Source: Zonotrichia leucophrys gambelii
Taxonomy: Eukaryota > Chordata > Aves > Passeriformes > Passerellidae
Assembly: GCF_028769735.1 (NCBI RefSeq)
Contig: NC_088171.1
Coordinates: 65,710,216 to 65,774,215, forward strand
Direction: 5' to 3'
DNA: 64,000 nucleotides
Shown: one piece after another, positions 47,019 through 59,755 of the stretch
Layout: every line of letters starts with the position of its first letter
Position numbering within the stretch: the first letter of the stretch is position 1
The notes under the pieces: generated by a model
Told to the model about the DNA's origin: nothing
Databases searched by the model: none
Seen by the model: only the letters and a program-made list of their open reading frames with translations
Translations under genes and position numbers: made by a program

Positions 47019-50000
47019 CATCACTGAAACTTCCTAGACTCAAATGCTGTTTTCTCCTGCCAGACTCGCCTGTGGGTCTTCCTGAACAGCAGGCACTTTT
47101 TCAATAGCAACTTGGAGATACTGAGGGAGAATAGAAGGTCATTTTCTAAGACAGGATGCCAAGAGGACAGGAATTGAATGGTGCTGGCTGGCCACTAGAC
47201 GCCATGCAAATCAAGAATGCAGCGTGGTCCCCAGGGAAATGGCTCATGAGCCTGGAGTATATGATAAACTTGCAACCAAAGCCTTCTCAGGCAAGTGCGA
47301 TAACAATGTGTCACATTCCAGAGGAGTCAAAAACAAAGGTTGCAAAAGTCCTTGCAAAGCAGCACTCCCTCAAGACAACTGTGCTTTCAAGGAAAAGGAA
47401 AGATTTGGCAGGTTCTGTCACTTCTGGCTATTTTCTGAAAACAACACGGAACGGTTTGGGGTCAGTCTATCTTGAAGCCTCTATGTAAGTGACAGCAGAA
47501 AGGAGGTGTAAGAATCTCTAACCTTTAAGAGGTTAAAAAATTGATATGCATATGCAGCCACACACTGAAAATAAAGTAAATGCCACAATAAGGAGGTGGT
47601 AAACAGATATTTCCACAGTACATTACAAATAATTACCTGTTTTAATGTAGTGTTAGCCACCAGCTAGACTAAGTCATCTCTTTAATTGCTTTCTTACCTT
47701 TCTCATTTGCATATTGTGCTGCTTTCATAAATAAGTAGTCACTTCATTGTTGCTCATAAATTGAGAGTAAACAGCTCAAGATATGTACTCCTTTTGTTTG
47801 CCATTGTTCAGGGACCAGTCTGTGCAAACAGATTATGAAATAACTGCACAGAGGAGATGGTATTTACTATTAATTACTGACGTTGGCTGCCTGGCCAAGT
47901 CCCGTGGTCTGCAGGAGAGGGGGGCAAGGGATGGGAGACCAAATAAATCACCCTTGTGAAGGTGATAGACAAAATCCTGACATGTGTGTATGAAGCACAA
48001 GATTCCGCAGGTAGAGCATAACTTATGGTGTCCTGAGAATCAAGGAAGGAAAGACCAAGTGTGCCCCAGAATTCAGAAAGTAGCTACACTGTTCTTTTGT
48101 GAATCAGATCAAGCTTACTGCCTCACCCTGCTTTCAACTTTGAGGTTTGCTGCTCCTCTTTCAGATCTGAAGGTTATCTGAGCTCTTATGCTCCTTTGTT
48201 CCAGATATTTCTGCCAATAGCAGTACAAACAACACAGATCTTTGTGGTGTTGCTTCATAATAATTCTTTGATATCATCAAAGATCCCTTCTCCCTCGCAG
48301 AGTATCACAGTGCACCTCACAACACACCACTTCAGCAGTGGGATAAAAGCCCTTGTGCCAAGCTCTAGAGCCAGACATCATTAGCTGAATTGCAAAGAAA
48401 GAAGTAGAAAGCCTGGAAGAAAAAAAAAATAAAAATAGCAAAACTGAAGGCTGGAAAGACTGCCAAGATCACAGCTGAGCTGTCTGTAGCAAGGCCATGT
48501 TCTTCACATGGATCCCCAAAAGCTGTTAAGTCAGGCTAAGGTAGGCACTGGCTCCATATTCCCAAAGGCACCCAGAATTTATGCATAGGTGACTATGAGG
48601 CACATCCACATCAGAAAACAGCTACAAAGAGAGCCTGTAGAACAGAATCTGCTGGGCAAGAGTGTAACACCGTACAGCCAGGAGACCAACAGTGTTCAAA
48701 ACCAGATCGATGTCCTGTATAATACCTTCCATTTTTGGCACTGTTTCTTAAGGCATTTTTCTGCCTGTCTTACTGTTTATGTAATGCTCTATCTCTGACT
48801 ACAATTACATGACAACCTCTAACAGCCCTCAGAAGGAACTGTCAGACCACCATATTTTAAAAAAATAAATAAAGGCTAGCAAGTTACCGGTCATTCACAT
48901 CTTGCAAGGACCAAAACTTATCCTCAAACACTCCAGCAGCTTCTAACTAAGAATAGAGAAAGTGTCAGCTGTATCATAGACAGTGCTAATAAGCTCTTTA
49001 ACAAGTGCAATTTGCCTTCGTAACTGTCTCCTGAAGAAAAATCCAAAGGTTGCCATTAATTTTACTTTTTATTCTCAGAAGTGCATTAAAGGCAATCAGC
49101 TCTTTGCTTCACTGGTAATCCACACAGTGAAAAAGGTTTCCCTTTCTCCTCTGCCCCCATCTGTGCTTCTGAGGAAACACAGAGCCTTAGAAATAAAGGA
49201 AAGTTGCAATGTCAGTCATTCACTTTCACAGACCCCCCTTCCTCCCAAATTATGTCTGCTGGCAGTAGTCTGCCCACTCTGGATAGACAGAAAAAGTTAT
49301 CCATCAACTGGCCAGAGCATTACAGGGGCTTGGGAAGCCAGGACATTTTGTTGTTTCTGCAGCTGGAGAAAATGCAGTCTTTGTGACAACATATTTGTGT
49401 GCAACAATCACAGGTCTCCTTTCCTCCATCCCATCCCTATCCTGGGCAGTCATACAGTTTTCCAACAAAGCTCAGATCTCCAGGTGATATTATGTCTCAA
49501 GGTCTCACACATACCAGAAATGAGTATGAATCTCAGGTTGGGATTTGCAGCCTGAATTTTCCCCATCGCTGTAAATTGATCACATTTAATCTTCCAGTTT
49601 AGACTCACCTGCAGGGATTAATACATTTGGGAAAAACAATAGCAAATTAGAACAGTGATTCAAAGTCTGCCCACTGAAAATAGATCAGTTTTCTATGCAG
49701 ATATCACTTATAGCTGAACATATCTATTCATCACAAATCTATCTAAGTCCTGGCTCTTATTTTCTGTTTCCTCATGCTTAAAAACCTCCTACACAATTAT
49801 TTCCTATATGATTCTTTCCTTCCTACCCAGCCCAGCCACTGCCCTTCCTGGTAGTGTGCCAGTTCTGTTATTGTTCAGAGGTGAAAAACAAGACCTATCC
49901 CAGGAACTCACTCTGGCAAAGCTTAACCCAAAATGATTAATTCAAGAAGAGGGGCACAGCCCAGTGCAGGGGCCTCTGAGCAGGGCTGGTAGTGGTGCTA

Positions 50001-53000
50001 TGGCACAGAGAGTGTGCAGGGCTCTGCTGTCCACTTGCTTCACAGTGACAGGGGGGACAGTCCTGCAAGGACAGAAAGCTGATCATACTCAAGGAGGCCA
50101 CAAGTTACATTTAGGATTAACTTTCTGGCAAAGAAATAATGAGGTTGCCATGAGGGTGCTCTGGGGTTTGGGAATGAAATGGGGGGTGAGCCATTAAGTT
50201 GTGAAGAGAAGCCGTGCTTCCCTCCCACACAGCCTGAACACACAGCTAACAATTTTATCCATTTGTACCATTTGAGGGACAATTTGACTTGGCATCTGAG
50301 CTGCCCAGGGGCAACCTACAGCTTCTGCAAAGCCACCTACAAAATGAAGCTGAATAATGAAGTTCTGAATATTTGTACCCACTGGAGACCTGCTCCTCCA
50401 AGGATTACAGGCATTCCATAAAATGCCACTGTTGAAATTTCACACTTCTCTTTCCAGTTTACAAGATCAACTCACTGGTACTCTTTTATTATTTTTTTTT
50501 TTTCTGAGAAAATAAGCAGACACTATATGGAAGTGAATTAGCCTTCATTCAAAACATGTTTTGCAAAAGGTTGGATTTCATTCAGTGCCAACCAGAAGAT
50601 AGACAGTGATCTTATTTATGAGGTCTGGATCTATTGTCCAGGTGTAATTAGTTGATTATTACACTTCCCATTTCTGTTATTGTAGGTCCTTAGTTCTTTT
50701 TGTAACCTGATGTTCTTTGATGTTTTTCAGAGCAAGCAAAAGACATTTCTATTTGTCCTAATTGTTCAGGAAATTAAAACTGCCAATATTTTTTCAGCTA
50801 ATTAGAGTGAAATACTTTGTTTGCTACTCCCAGAACAGACCTGTAACATCTTTGTTGCTCTCTCTAAATCACCAGCTGCTCATTTGCTTCCTTTCACCAT
50901 CCTCCATCACTCAGCAACTTTTTCCACAGGACATTTCCTCTCACCAGTTGTTCATTTGCCCACCACAAAACGTATCCTAATGGAGACATTGAGCTTTTTT
51001 TCTCTCCAGATATGACATAGCATACTGCTGTTGACAGCAGAAGTCACCTCTGCAGGAATAGAGGCTGCAGCTTCACGTAGGAGAATAGGAGTAAGGGTGT
51101 GCAACAGGCCTGGGCTGTGGGATGCTGCAGGCATGGGTAGGTGGGATGCTGAACAACTACTTCTTCATGTTCAATGTATTCTTTAAATATTGTGATTGTG
51201 GGGGGAAAAGAAAAAAGGGAAAAGTTTAGGGCTTTGCCATTGCTGCTTTAGCCGGTAATTAGTGTAATCACATTCGTAAGTCATAGGGGTCTTTAGATAC
51301 CTCTGTCAGCACCATATAGGACCCATCAATTAACTCTTCCACATGACACACGCGTTTTAGAGGCCTGTTTTAACAACACTTGTCTACACCTGATCTAGGC
51401 TAAGCATTCCCATGTAACTTTCTGTAGAACCCTCTTACCTTAGAATTAATTACTCTTCCATTGTAACTTCACATTGTGGAAGTCCATAGGAAGGCAGGCC
51501 CTACACGCCTTACCTTGCAAGCCTCTGTGGTTTTTGAAGTGTCTGAGATTGTGCCTATCCATAGGCAATTTGTTTTTGTAGCCATTGCACTTGGCACACC
51601 TCATCCTTCTTCAGATCCCAAACTGCTGTCACAAGGCTGAGGATTTAAAAGTGAATTGACCCCTCCTTTTGACATTGGGTCGATGCCCCCGTGAAGTGTG
51701 CTGCAATGAAGAATCATGAGTGAAATTCATTTCCTAATGTATGGTTTGCTTTTACTGCTGCTTCAGTGAAACATGGAGTGCTTACTTACAAAGGTCAGTG
51801 GCATGAAACATCTATCAAAAGTTTTTCTATGAAAATAAATCAGAGCATGCTTAAAATAACAGTAATGCTCCTGAAGGGTTGACAAATACTATTTGGTACT
51901 GAGACAGGGAACACTCTCTCTATCCATAAATCAAGATGTCACAGAAAAAAGCAACAGGACTTCTTCATATTCTCCTTTCCTACACCTTCACCCTTTTTCT
52001 CATGATATCATTGCCCCAGGAAAATGATGAACACTTACAGGAAGAAAATCATTCTACTGCCAAGCCTGTTCATTACATGTCATCCTTCAGACTGTACTAA
52101 TAGCTTGTTCTGGTGGCATTTGCAATATGAACAGCCATCTGCAAAGCCTGAAATCCTCAATATACTTCTAAATATATCCTCCATAATTGAAAAGTTTTGA
52201 AATGCCTGTGTCTAGGTTTGGGAGTTTGTTTATTTTTCAGGTTTTTTTTCTTTTGGTTGGTTTGGTTTCTTTTTATTCTAAGTATCTTTTGGCTTAGGGA
52301 AAAGATACCAGTGATTTTAAGATTTGCATATTGACAAAAGCAAATTTAAAGCCCTGTACATGTGCTAACCAAAGCTGTGGTAGTGCTCATCTAGCTAAGG
52401 AATATTGCTAACTTAAGCTATTATCCTAGAATTGCCATTCTCTAAAATAACCCTGGGTCTCAGAATAAAAGATGGGACTACCCCAGTACATCTTTTCCCC
52501 TTTCTCCACTGCAACACTAAGTCCTCATGGCAGGAAAGCAAATGAACAACACTATCCTGTAAGATAGACACACTTGCAATAATATTGCTCATCTTCAGCT
52601 TGAAATTCCTTACTGCTCCCTGGCAGATTGCCTTTCCTAGAGAACAAGAAGGAGAGGAGATTTTACTGTTGTACACCCATATGTTTCCTCTCACTCCTGA
52701 AATCCAAGAGGCACATTCTCTGTACTGGTGCCCTTGTGTCTGGCATAAATCAATTATTTCTTTTCTCTTATATAACTAAGATGAGTCATAAATGCATAAA
52801 GTCAGACAGGTACTGCATGTCCTGAAAGCACCTGGAAAAAGATACCCAGGGGTAGGGAGAAAACAGTAATTTTGCTTGCCCACAATATAATGATGGGGGG
52901 GTTTTCTTTTAATTGATTTTTAAAATAGATTTTAAAGAGTTAGTTATAGGCTGCATAATTTCTGTCCCAAGCTGCATGAACATAAAGTTCTCTTTCCATA

Positions 53001-54001
53001 GCTCATTTAAGGAATCCAGCCAAAAGTAAACCTAGGTGAAAAGGAATATCTGACAGTACTTTTTCATAGCGTCATATTTGCAATATCAACTATCCCAGAC
53101 AGTTCAAGGAAAATAATTTTGGATATCTTGCAGCAAGTTTTATTGGAACTGGGGACAGAGGGGAGAGTAATGCAGAAGCATGCAAAAGCAGCTGTAGTTT
53201 CACATCAGAACATAAATGAAAACATTAAAAAAAGGTGTCATCTTAAACAAAAAATAGGAAGTCAGACAGATAACTCCAGGAAGAATTAAAAGCTATTTGA
53301 AAGAAAATGATACTCACTGAAAAAGAGGCCTATGATCAGCATAGCTGCCAGCAAACCACAGCATGAGGAAGACCTGGCAGACTACTGAAAACTACTGAAA
53401 AACTCTTTAGTGCTCTGTTAAGAGCAACTAAATATGATTGTGTGTGTTGCAGGACTGATACACACTAGGAATTTCTCCTTCACCACAGCTTGTGCTACTC
53501 TAATAAATATATGTACATATGAGCCACACCTAGGGCATACCTAGAGGATTATTGCTTTGTATAAAACATCTCAGCTGACTATGGCAATGAAAAAAATGGA
53601 TCCCATAATTTTACTTAATCTCATTCTCACTGTAAGAGGTGAGTTACTGGAGGCCAGGGGGACCAGTAGGGAGCAGAATCCAGCGCAGGTAGGTAGCAGT
53701 CTTTTAGAAGAGTCCTGCTGCAAAAACCACATCAAGAACCTGTGAAAGAGAAGGCAAGAGAGTAGCAGCTGTGAGTGAGTAGGAACTATTGAGGAACAAG
53801 CTAGCCTTAAAGATATTCACACCTGGAACTTATGGCGGGCTACCACTGACCACTGCCTACACACCACTCCCTGTGCTGTTTACACAATAGCAGAAAGTGT
53901 GCAGGCAGTGGGAAAATTTCATGGAATATTCACTGCCACAGAAAGGAACACCCAAAATTTACACCATATTTGGTTTTTGTAGGGCTCTTATTTATTGTAT
54001 T

Positions 54002-54411
54002 TGTGGGGTGCCCCAATGAAGGAAGGAATGAGGAATCTGACTCTATGTTCTCCGAAGGCTAATTTATTATTTTATTTTACAATATTACATTAAAGAATAT
54101 TATACTAAACTATACTAAAGAATACAGAAAGGATAATTTCAGAATGCTAAAAAGATAATAATGAAAACTCATGACTCTCTCCAGAGTCCTAACACAGCTT
54201 GGCACTGATTGGCTAATGAGTAAAAACAAATTACACCAGAATCCAATGAAACAATCACCTTTGGGTAAACAATCTCCAAACACATTCCCGATGAGCAAAA
54301 CACAGGAGAAGCAAATGAGATAATAGTTGTTTTCCTTTTTCTCTGAGGCTTCCGGCTTCCCAGAAGAAAAATCTTGCGTGAAGGAATTTTTCAGAGAATG
54401 TGAATGTCACA
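54002..54411 (-). mobile_element. Solo LTR of a passerine endogenous retrovirus
   Basis: About 410 bp bounded by TG...CA. Read on the minus strand it starts TGTGACATTCACATTCTCTG and ends GGGGCACCCCACA, and it carries AATAAA-type signals near its 3' end (54060-54080 region). I recognise this as an abundant LTR family of songbird genomes. No internal gag, pol or env sequence and no second LTR lie nearby, so it is a solo LTR left by recombination. I could not identify a clear target-site duplication. Confidence 0.82.
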
Positions 54412-57400
54412 TTTTTTCACTACAGACTAACAATAAATGTTATGACACTCCACCCTGTCCCCGCAACCTGTGCATGCTCTGGTGCTGAGCTCTCAGCATT
54501 TATTTTTATATAACCATAGGAGCCAAGAAATTCAACCATGCTCCCATTAAATTACATGTTTGTGAAACTGAGCCTGGAAAGGGAAATTTCCTGGCAAATA
54601 CAGAAGAGAAGCTGGAAAGACCAATTGATACAACCTGTTTGTGACCCATCTGTTATTCATAGGAAGCAATTGGGCAGGCAGTGTTACAATCACTAATATT
54701 TTCACACAGGTGTAGCACCATCTGCTCCTCCTCTTTTTGGCATAGGGCTATTAGATGTTCTGTCCTAACTCCCTGATGTAGGTATAGGATGAAATTGCTA
54801 GGTTGAACCTTTACAGACCAAGGGAGACCAGTGTCAAACCCTTGAAGGAAGATCAGAGCAGAGAACACTTAAGAAGCCTGAGACTAGGCTGTACCTTGCA
54901 GACCCGTGGTATAAGATTTGTAAGAGCTACTTTATCAAAGAGCAGACATACTTTGAAAAGCCTCAGATGCACATTTTTACAGGTGAATAGGGTTCATTGT
55001 TTAGCTAACACTGAGACTTCATTAAAGGAGGCTGTCCCCTTCTCTCACCTGGAAAGAGAAGTTGGGAAAGAAGCTCTTGGCCAGCCCCAGCAGCACATGC
55101 TCACCCTGACTGCTCTGCTGAGGAGCACGGGGTGTTCAGAGGGTTAGGCTGGACTCTCCCCTCTCAGAAGTTGGATATCCACCTTCGTTCTTCCTGTCCT
55201 TCCTGAACTCACTCTGACCTTTGAGTATGGACTTGTTTTGTAGTAGCTCAGACTATTTAGCCCTTTGTTTGCTTGTTTTGTTTTTAAGTTAAGGCATGAT
55301 GTCTTCAAAACTCATAGCTCTACAAGTTTCAGGTTTAAAACTGGAACTATGTGAACTCAAGGGCTCTTCTGCCACTTGTAAGTTCATGTTTTGACATGGA
55401 ACAATGATCCCTCATGCAATCTCTGGCATTAAAAACCTGCTTGCTTTACTCTTTCTGTTTAATTACTGAAGTAATAAATCTCTTCTTTACAGTTTATTTA
55501 AAGTACCTTCCAAGCATATGATCCACACACTACATTGTTTTGCTCAGTAAAAGCAAGAGCATTCAGCTATTGAATTGTAAAATTACTAGAAAACTCACTC
55601 TTCAGACTTATGGTAAAAGGCAGAATATTGCTGTTATTGGCATTGTTGAAAGTTTACAACAGGGACTCACCATTTATTTTTTCAACTGGAAGTTTCCACG
55701 GGATATCTAAAAGATGTTTATAGCTTAGATTTAACAGATTTCACCATGTTGGAAGAATTAGTTGGATGACTTCAGTTAAAAGGAGCATTCCAAAGACTGT
55801 TTAACCTACTTGAAAAAGGGGGGAAAAGACCCCAACAAACAATCCCCCACAGCTTTTAAATTTAGAGATTTGAAGTCTTCTTTATCTTATTAACCTACTT
55901 GAAATCTGTACTCAGAACCTGACAAAGTTAAACATAAAGAGCTGACTCTTACTGATCCCAAAAGGAGTTAATTTGAAATTAAGAGGATTGTCATAGGCTG
56001 AAGTTCTTATTTTCCCCTTGACTGGCTCCAGGATAATACACTACTATAAAATACATAAAAATAGGCATTAATCTTCAATATGAAAATGGGTGGCTCAGCT
56101 CTGGGCATATGCAATCACTGTGATTGTGGGGCTGTTTAGGCAGATAAGTGGAGGTATGGGAGGTCTAATGTTTATATGAGGAATTTGAGGCACTTTCCCT
56201 CTCTACTGTAAAGCTGTTGGAGTTGAAGCTCACTACAGAACTGTTTGGAATCTTTGCCATGGGACACGAAATCCTGTGAAATAGCTCTACTTCCAGTGGG
56301 AATTGGGGAGTTTCTGTTGCAGTTGACTGAGATTTTAATGCGACTTTGACAATCTGGCTGTTTTCAGGCTGATCTTCCTCAGACATGCCAGTCAAGGCAT
56401 TAGTTGACCAAGATCCTCTCTGTCTGCGAAGTAATTACTCTGACTGCCAAACCCTTGGGAAGTGCTTTGCAAAGATTTAAATGCCAGACCCTGTCTTGGC
56501 ACTGAAATGCTTCTTCCTGTAGTATCTCATATCTCAATCTGACCCACTGGAAAGCCAAGCAGGACTCCACTTTCCAAAACACACTGAAATGAGAGCATTT
56601 AATGCAATGGTTGTGCACTGAGAGAGGCAAGCCTGAAACTGGCCTATGGGAATCTGAGTCCCAGCTTGCATGAGTGAACACAGATGGCAAAACTGTCACA
56701 TTCAGCTCCTGAAAAATTCCCAGTTTTACAGGCCCACTTTGTCAGCCTGCAGAACTGCACTGCATGGAAAGAAAGGAGGGGTTCCAAAGAAAGCACCTGC
56801 TGTAGCAGGCCAAATAGAAGTATAGCCTCAAGAAGAGATTCCCTTCTGTCCCAGTTTGTTGCACACTCCCACTTTTACTGTTTCCTTACTACATCTCACC
56901 AGACAAAATCTTGTGCCCTGAATTCCTGAGCCAACACACTACTGCTCTGTTCCTGTATTTGGAAAAGCACCCACCACCTTCACCACCAAAACCCCATTTC
57001 TGCTTTTACTCAGGTAAAGAATAATTTAACATTGAAGTGTTCAAGATCTAGATTTTGTCATCTGCTCCTAGAGTTTTTAGTTTGAATTTTAGAAATATTC
57101 ATGTCATATAGCACAATGTTAAACATGAAACCAGGAATAAATAATAAATAATACTTTGAGTACCAGACATCATAAACAAAAATAAAGTTATGAAGAAAAC
57201 TGTGAGAATGAATAGTTTCAGCCTGTCCTAAGCTTTTAAATCTTAAGATTACTTACCTTTGTAGACATAATATTCAGAAGCAGCATAAAACAGGATTGTA
57301 GCTTTGGTCATTATCTAGAAGTGCAGTGTGGGAGGAAGGAGGAGAGGAGGGAGAGAAATCATGGATAGGCCAAGATTACCACCTAGTGACAGAACTTCTG

Positions 57401-59343
57401 CTTTGCAGGGGCTTGCTTAAATATCAGACAAACTCCTGGTGCTGGAGAAACAAACCATCCAACCCTTATACAATAACAGTCCTCTGAAGGACGGATTACA
57501 TTATTATATTATTATTGCTTCAAGATTAGGAAAAAATTCATAGCATACGACCTGGTAGAGTGAAGTATGTAGCACTTTGTTGGTTCTTTTTGTTTGCTTG
57601 TTTTAAAAACTATCAAGAAAAAAGTTTTCTTGTATTTGTGGAAAACCAATGTGGCTAAGCACTTGCTCTACTACTCCCCAAAGTAACAATTTAGATAAAA
57701 ACAACTTAAATATTATTTGAACCTGAACAGGTTTTTAATTAATTATTTTGTCATTAGTTAATAGAGGCATGAGTTTTCTGAACTGGTGGCATCCCAAAAA
57801 CCACAGAATAAGGACCACATGAAAGAGGAAGTGTTCCATCTGCATGAGAGAAACAGCCCTGGGTGGGTACCTTTGTGCAGCACCTGACTCTGAAGGAGAG
57901 CTGGGTGAAGTAAGAAGATGGGTCTGGAATCTGTCTTTAATTCTCCCAGCACATTATTCTTTTCTTTCATATCTCACTGTTTTCCTTCCTTCCTGTACAG
58001 AACTGCCATAAATAAAAATGCTAAACTTGAAGCATGGCCTTTGTTGTGGATGTCTACCTTTTTATATTCAGAATAATAAAAAAGGCTCCTAGCCTTCCAG
58101 ATGAAGCTCATTCAGCCTCCATTCTTGTTATTGCAACATCCTTTCCCCCCATTCTGAGAAATACACCTTTCCTTGCTCCCTTTCACACCATAATTCAGTG
58201 CATCCTCATCTTGCCCACCTTGCCTCTTGCCCTGCTTCCCCACCCTAGCTAAGTTCCATGCTTTTATTTCAAGGTATTCCAAAGTATGTGCCACTGAAGC
58301 CACCTAATGGACTGTCAGGGCATTTTCACCCACATCCACTGAGCCTGTCATGTCACAGTCTGGCAGTGACTGACTTCTCAAGCACTGTTATGCTTTGTCC
58401 CTAATCACTCAGGTTACTTAGCTATGTGATAACCGCCCCAATTTTGACTTTTTAGAAAGCAATTTTCTGAATCCTATCATTTTAGCACACTCAACAGTGC
58501 TATGGGCTCAACAGTGCCTTTAGGTGACATTTTTCTAGTCTCACACTGAGTTACAGCTCTGTATTGCAGGTCCTGTGCATGCATGCCAGCCCAAGAGGGC
58601 TGCAGTCAGGGTCCAAAGCTGTAGGCTGCCCAGGGCTAGGAGCAGGGCTGCACACCTCTGCCAGCGTGGTTAGGGAACAACAAATAAATGAGGGAGGGCA
58701 CTTGGAATTGTACTAAAAGCAGAAGCTGTGCCCAGCAAGGTTTGGAAATGGAAAGGCATCCATTAGCTGTAACTGCTCCAACACTGAAGAGAGAACAAAT
58801 AGTGCAGGCATTAGAAACATTCTTTTTTAAGGCACCATTATTTTTTATTTTTTTTAGATAGCACCAGGGACAGTTTAGCTGCAAAGTAAAATGGAACCAC
58901 AGTACAAAGGTGCTGCTCAGCTGATGGTCTGGCACTGTGCAAAGGGGCAGCTTTTTCTGGTTCTGAAACAGCTGTGTTGGGAAAAATTCCATGTTAAATA
59001 GGAAGCTATAGGCTCAGACTACTGATTACTCTGGCTCCCCTTCCACTGATAACATTTCAAGCTGCTATTCTACAATAATATTTTCAGTCAGCTTTTAACA
59101 ATTTAAAAAACCCCTGATAGTGCCAGTATCTGTCATGCCTGGAATGTCAGTAATCAGTGTTGTTCTAATATCCATGAGCAGAGTTGAGCTGACACATGCC
59201 ATAATTTATGTGGACAAAAGGAGCATACTTGAAATACAAATTGTGTCCTCATGCTCTCTGAAAATTTTAAACTCATATCCTATTTTACAGTTGAACAAGC
59301 TTTATCTACACTGTATTTCTGTGCCCAAGTGAGACCCCGCCAC
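54412..59343. other. Intergenic DNA, no gene seen
   Basis: AT-rich unique sequence with no recognisable exon or transposon. Open frames here are short and lack domain similarity. A weak CTCF-like core (CCACCTAGTGACAG) lies near 57380. Confidence 0.6.
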
Positions 59344-59755
59344 CATTTACAAAGTATAGCCAGGAAGAGAAGCTCAAGTAAATATGGAGATATATATATA
59401 TATATATTTGTGTCTATATTTACATATATGTTTGTAGATTTATATGTCAAAATATGTAGAACACTTTAACATAGTTTTATTCTGGTTGCACCCAGCCCAG
59501 AAGGCTAATTACCTTTGGCATTCTAAAGTTGACATTTTTCTCTCCCCATCAGCATTTACACAGTATAGCCAGGAGAAGAAGCTCAAGTAAACATGGATAT
59601 ATATATTTTTACGTGTCTATATTTACGTTTGTAGACATATATGTTAAAATATGTAGAACACTTTAACACAGTTTTATTCTAGTTGCACTCAACCCACCAG
59701 GCTAAGTACTTTTGTTATTCAAAAGTTGACAGATCATTTTTCTCGTGTGTCAGGA
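59344..59755. repeat. Diverged tandem duplication, about 209-bp unit
   Basis: Unit 1 (59344-59552) and unit 2 (59553 to about 59755) both start CATTTACA.AGTATAGCCAGG. They share AGAAGCTCAAGTAAA.ATGG, then an AT-rich stretch, then AATATGTAGAACACTTTAAC and GTTTTATTCT.GTTGCA. Substitutions and indels, especially in the TA run, show it is not recent. No coding content. Confidence 0.88.
59391..59407. repeat. (TA)n microsatellite inside tandem unit 1
   Basis: TA run that is longer in unit 1 than in unit 2 of the surrounding duplication, so it has changed length since duplication. Confidence 0.82.

Larger units (their letters stand above)
43051..54001. other. Intergenic DNA, no gene seen
   Basis: Mostly unique AT-rich sequence. 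Contents noted: a TCAAA microsatellite (44938-44956), an ATT/ATC run (45511-45535), a GC-richer patch (45.77-46.03 kb), a TG-rich run (46985-47018), an AT-rich interval with an ATTTGCAT octamer near 47706, and a homeodomain-core-rich interval at 50.6-50.8 kb. A 190-codon open frame at 48983-49555 has no recognisable domain and is probably chance. Confidence 0.6.

Noticed and set aside
48983..49555. 190-codon open frame on the + strand
   Set aside because: No recognisable domain, irregular cysteine- and serine-rich composition and no flanking splice logic. A frame of this size is expected by chance in 64 kb.
50731..50778. Possible ADTRP last exon (EQAKDISICPNCSGN)
   Set aside because: In phase, but it lacks the Gly-Asp junction, lies beyond the CpG island and is 27 kb from exon 5. 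A better nearer exon exists.
57378..57396. CTCF-like core CCACCTAGTGACAG
   Set aside because: Only a partial match to the consensus; too weak to call.
57999..58010. Acceptor CTTCCTGTACAG leading to Glu-Leu-Pro-stop
   Set aside because: The tail is too short and unlike the family, and the distance is implausible.
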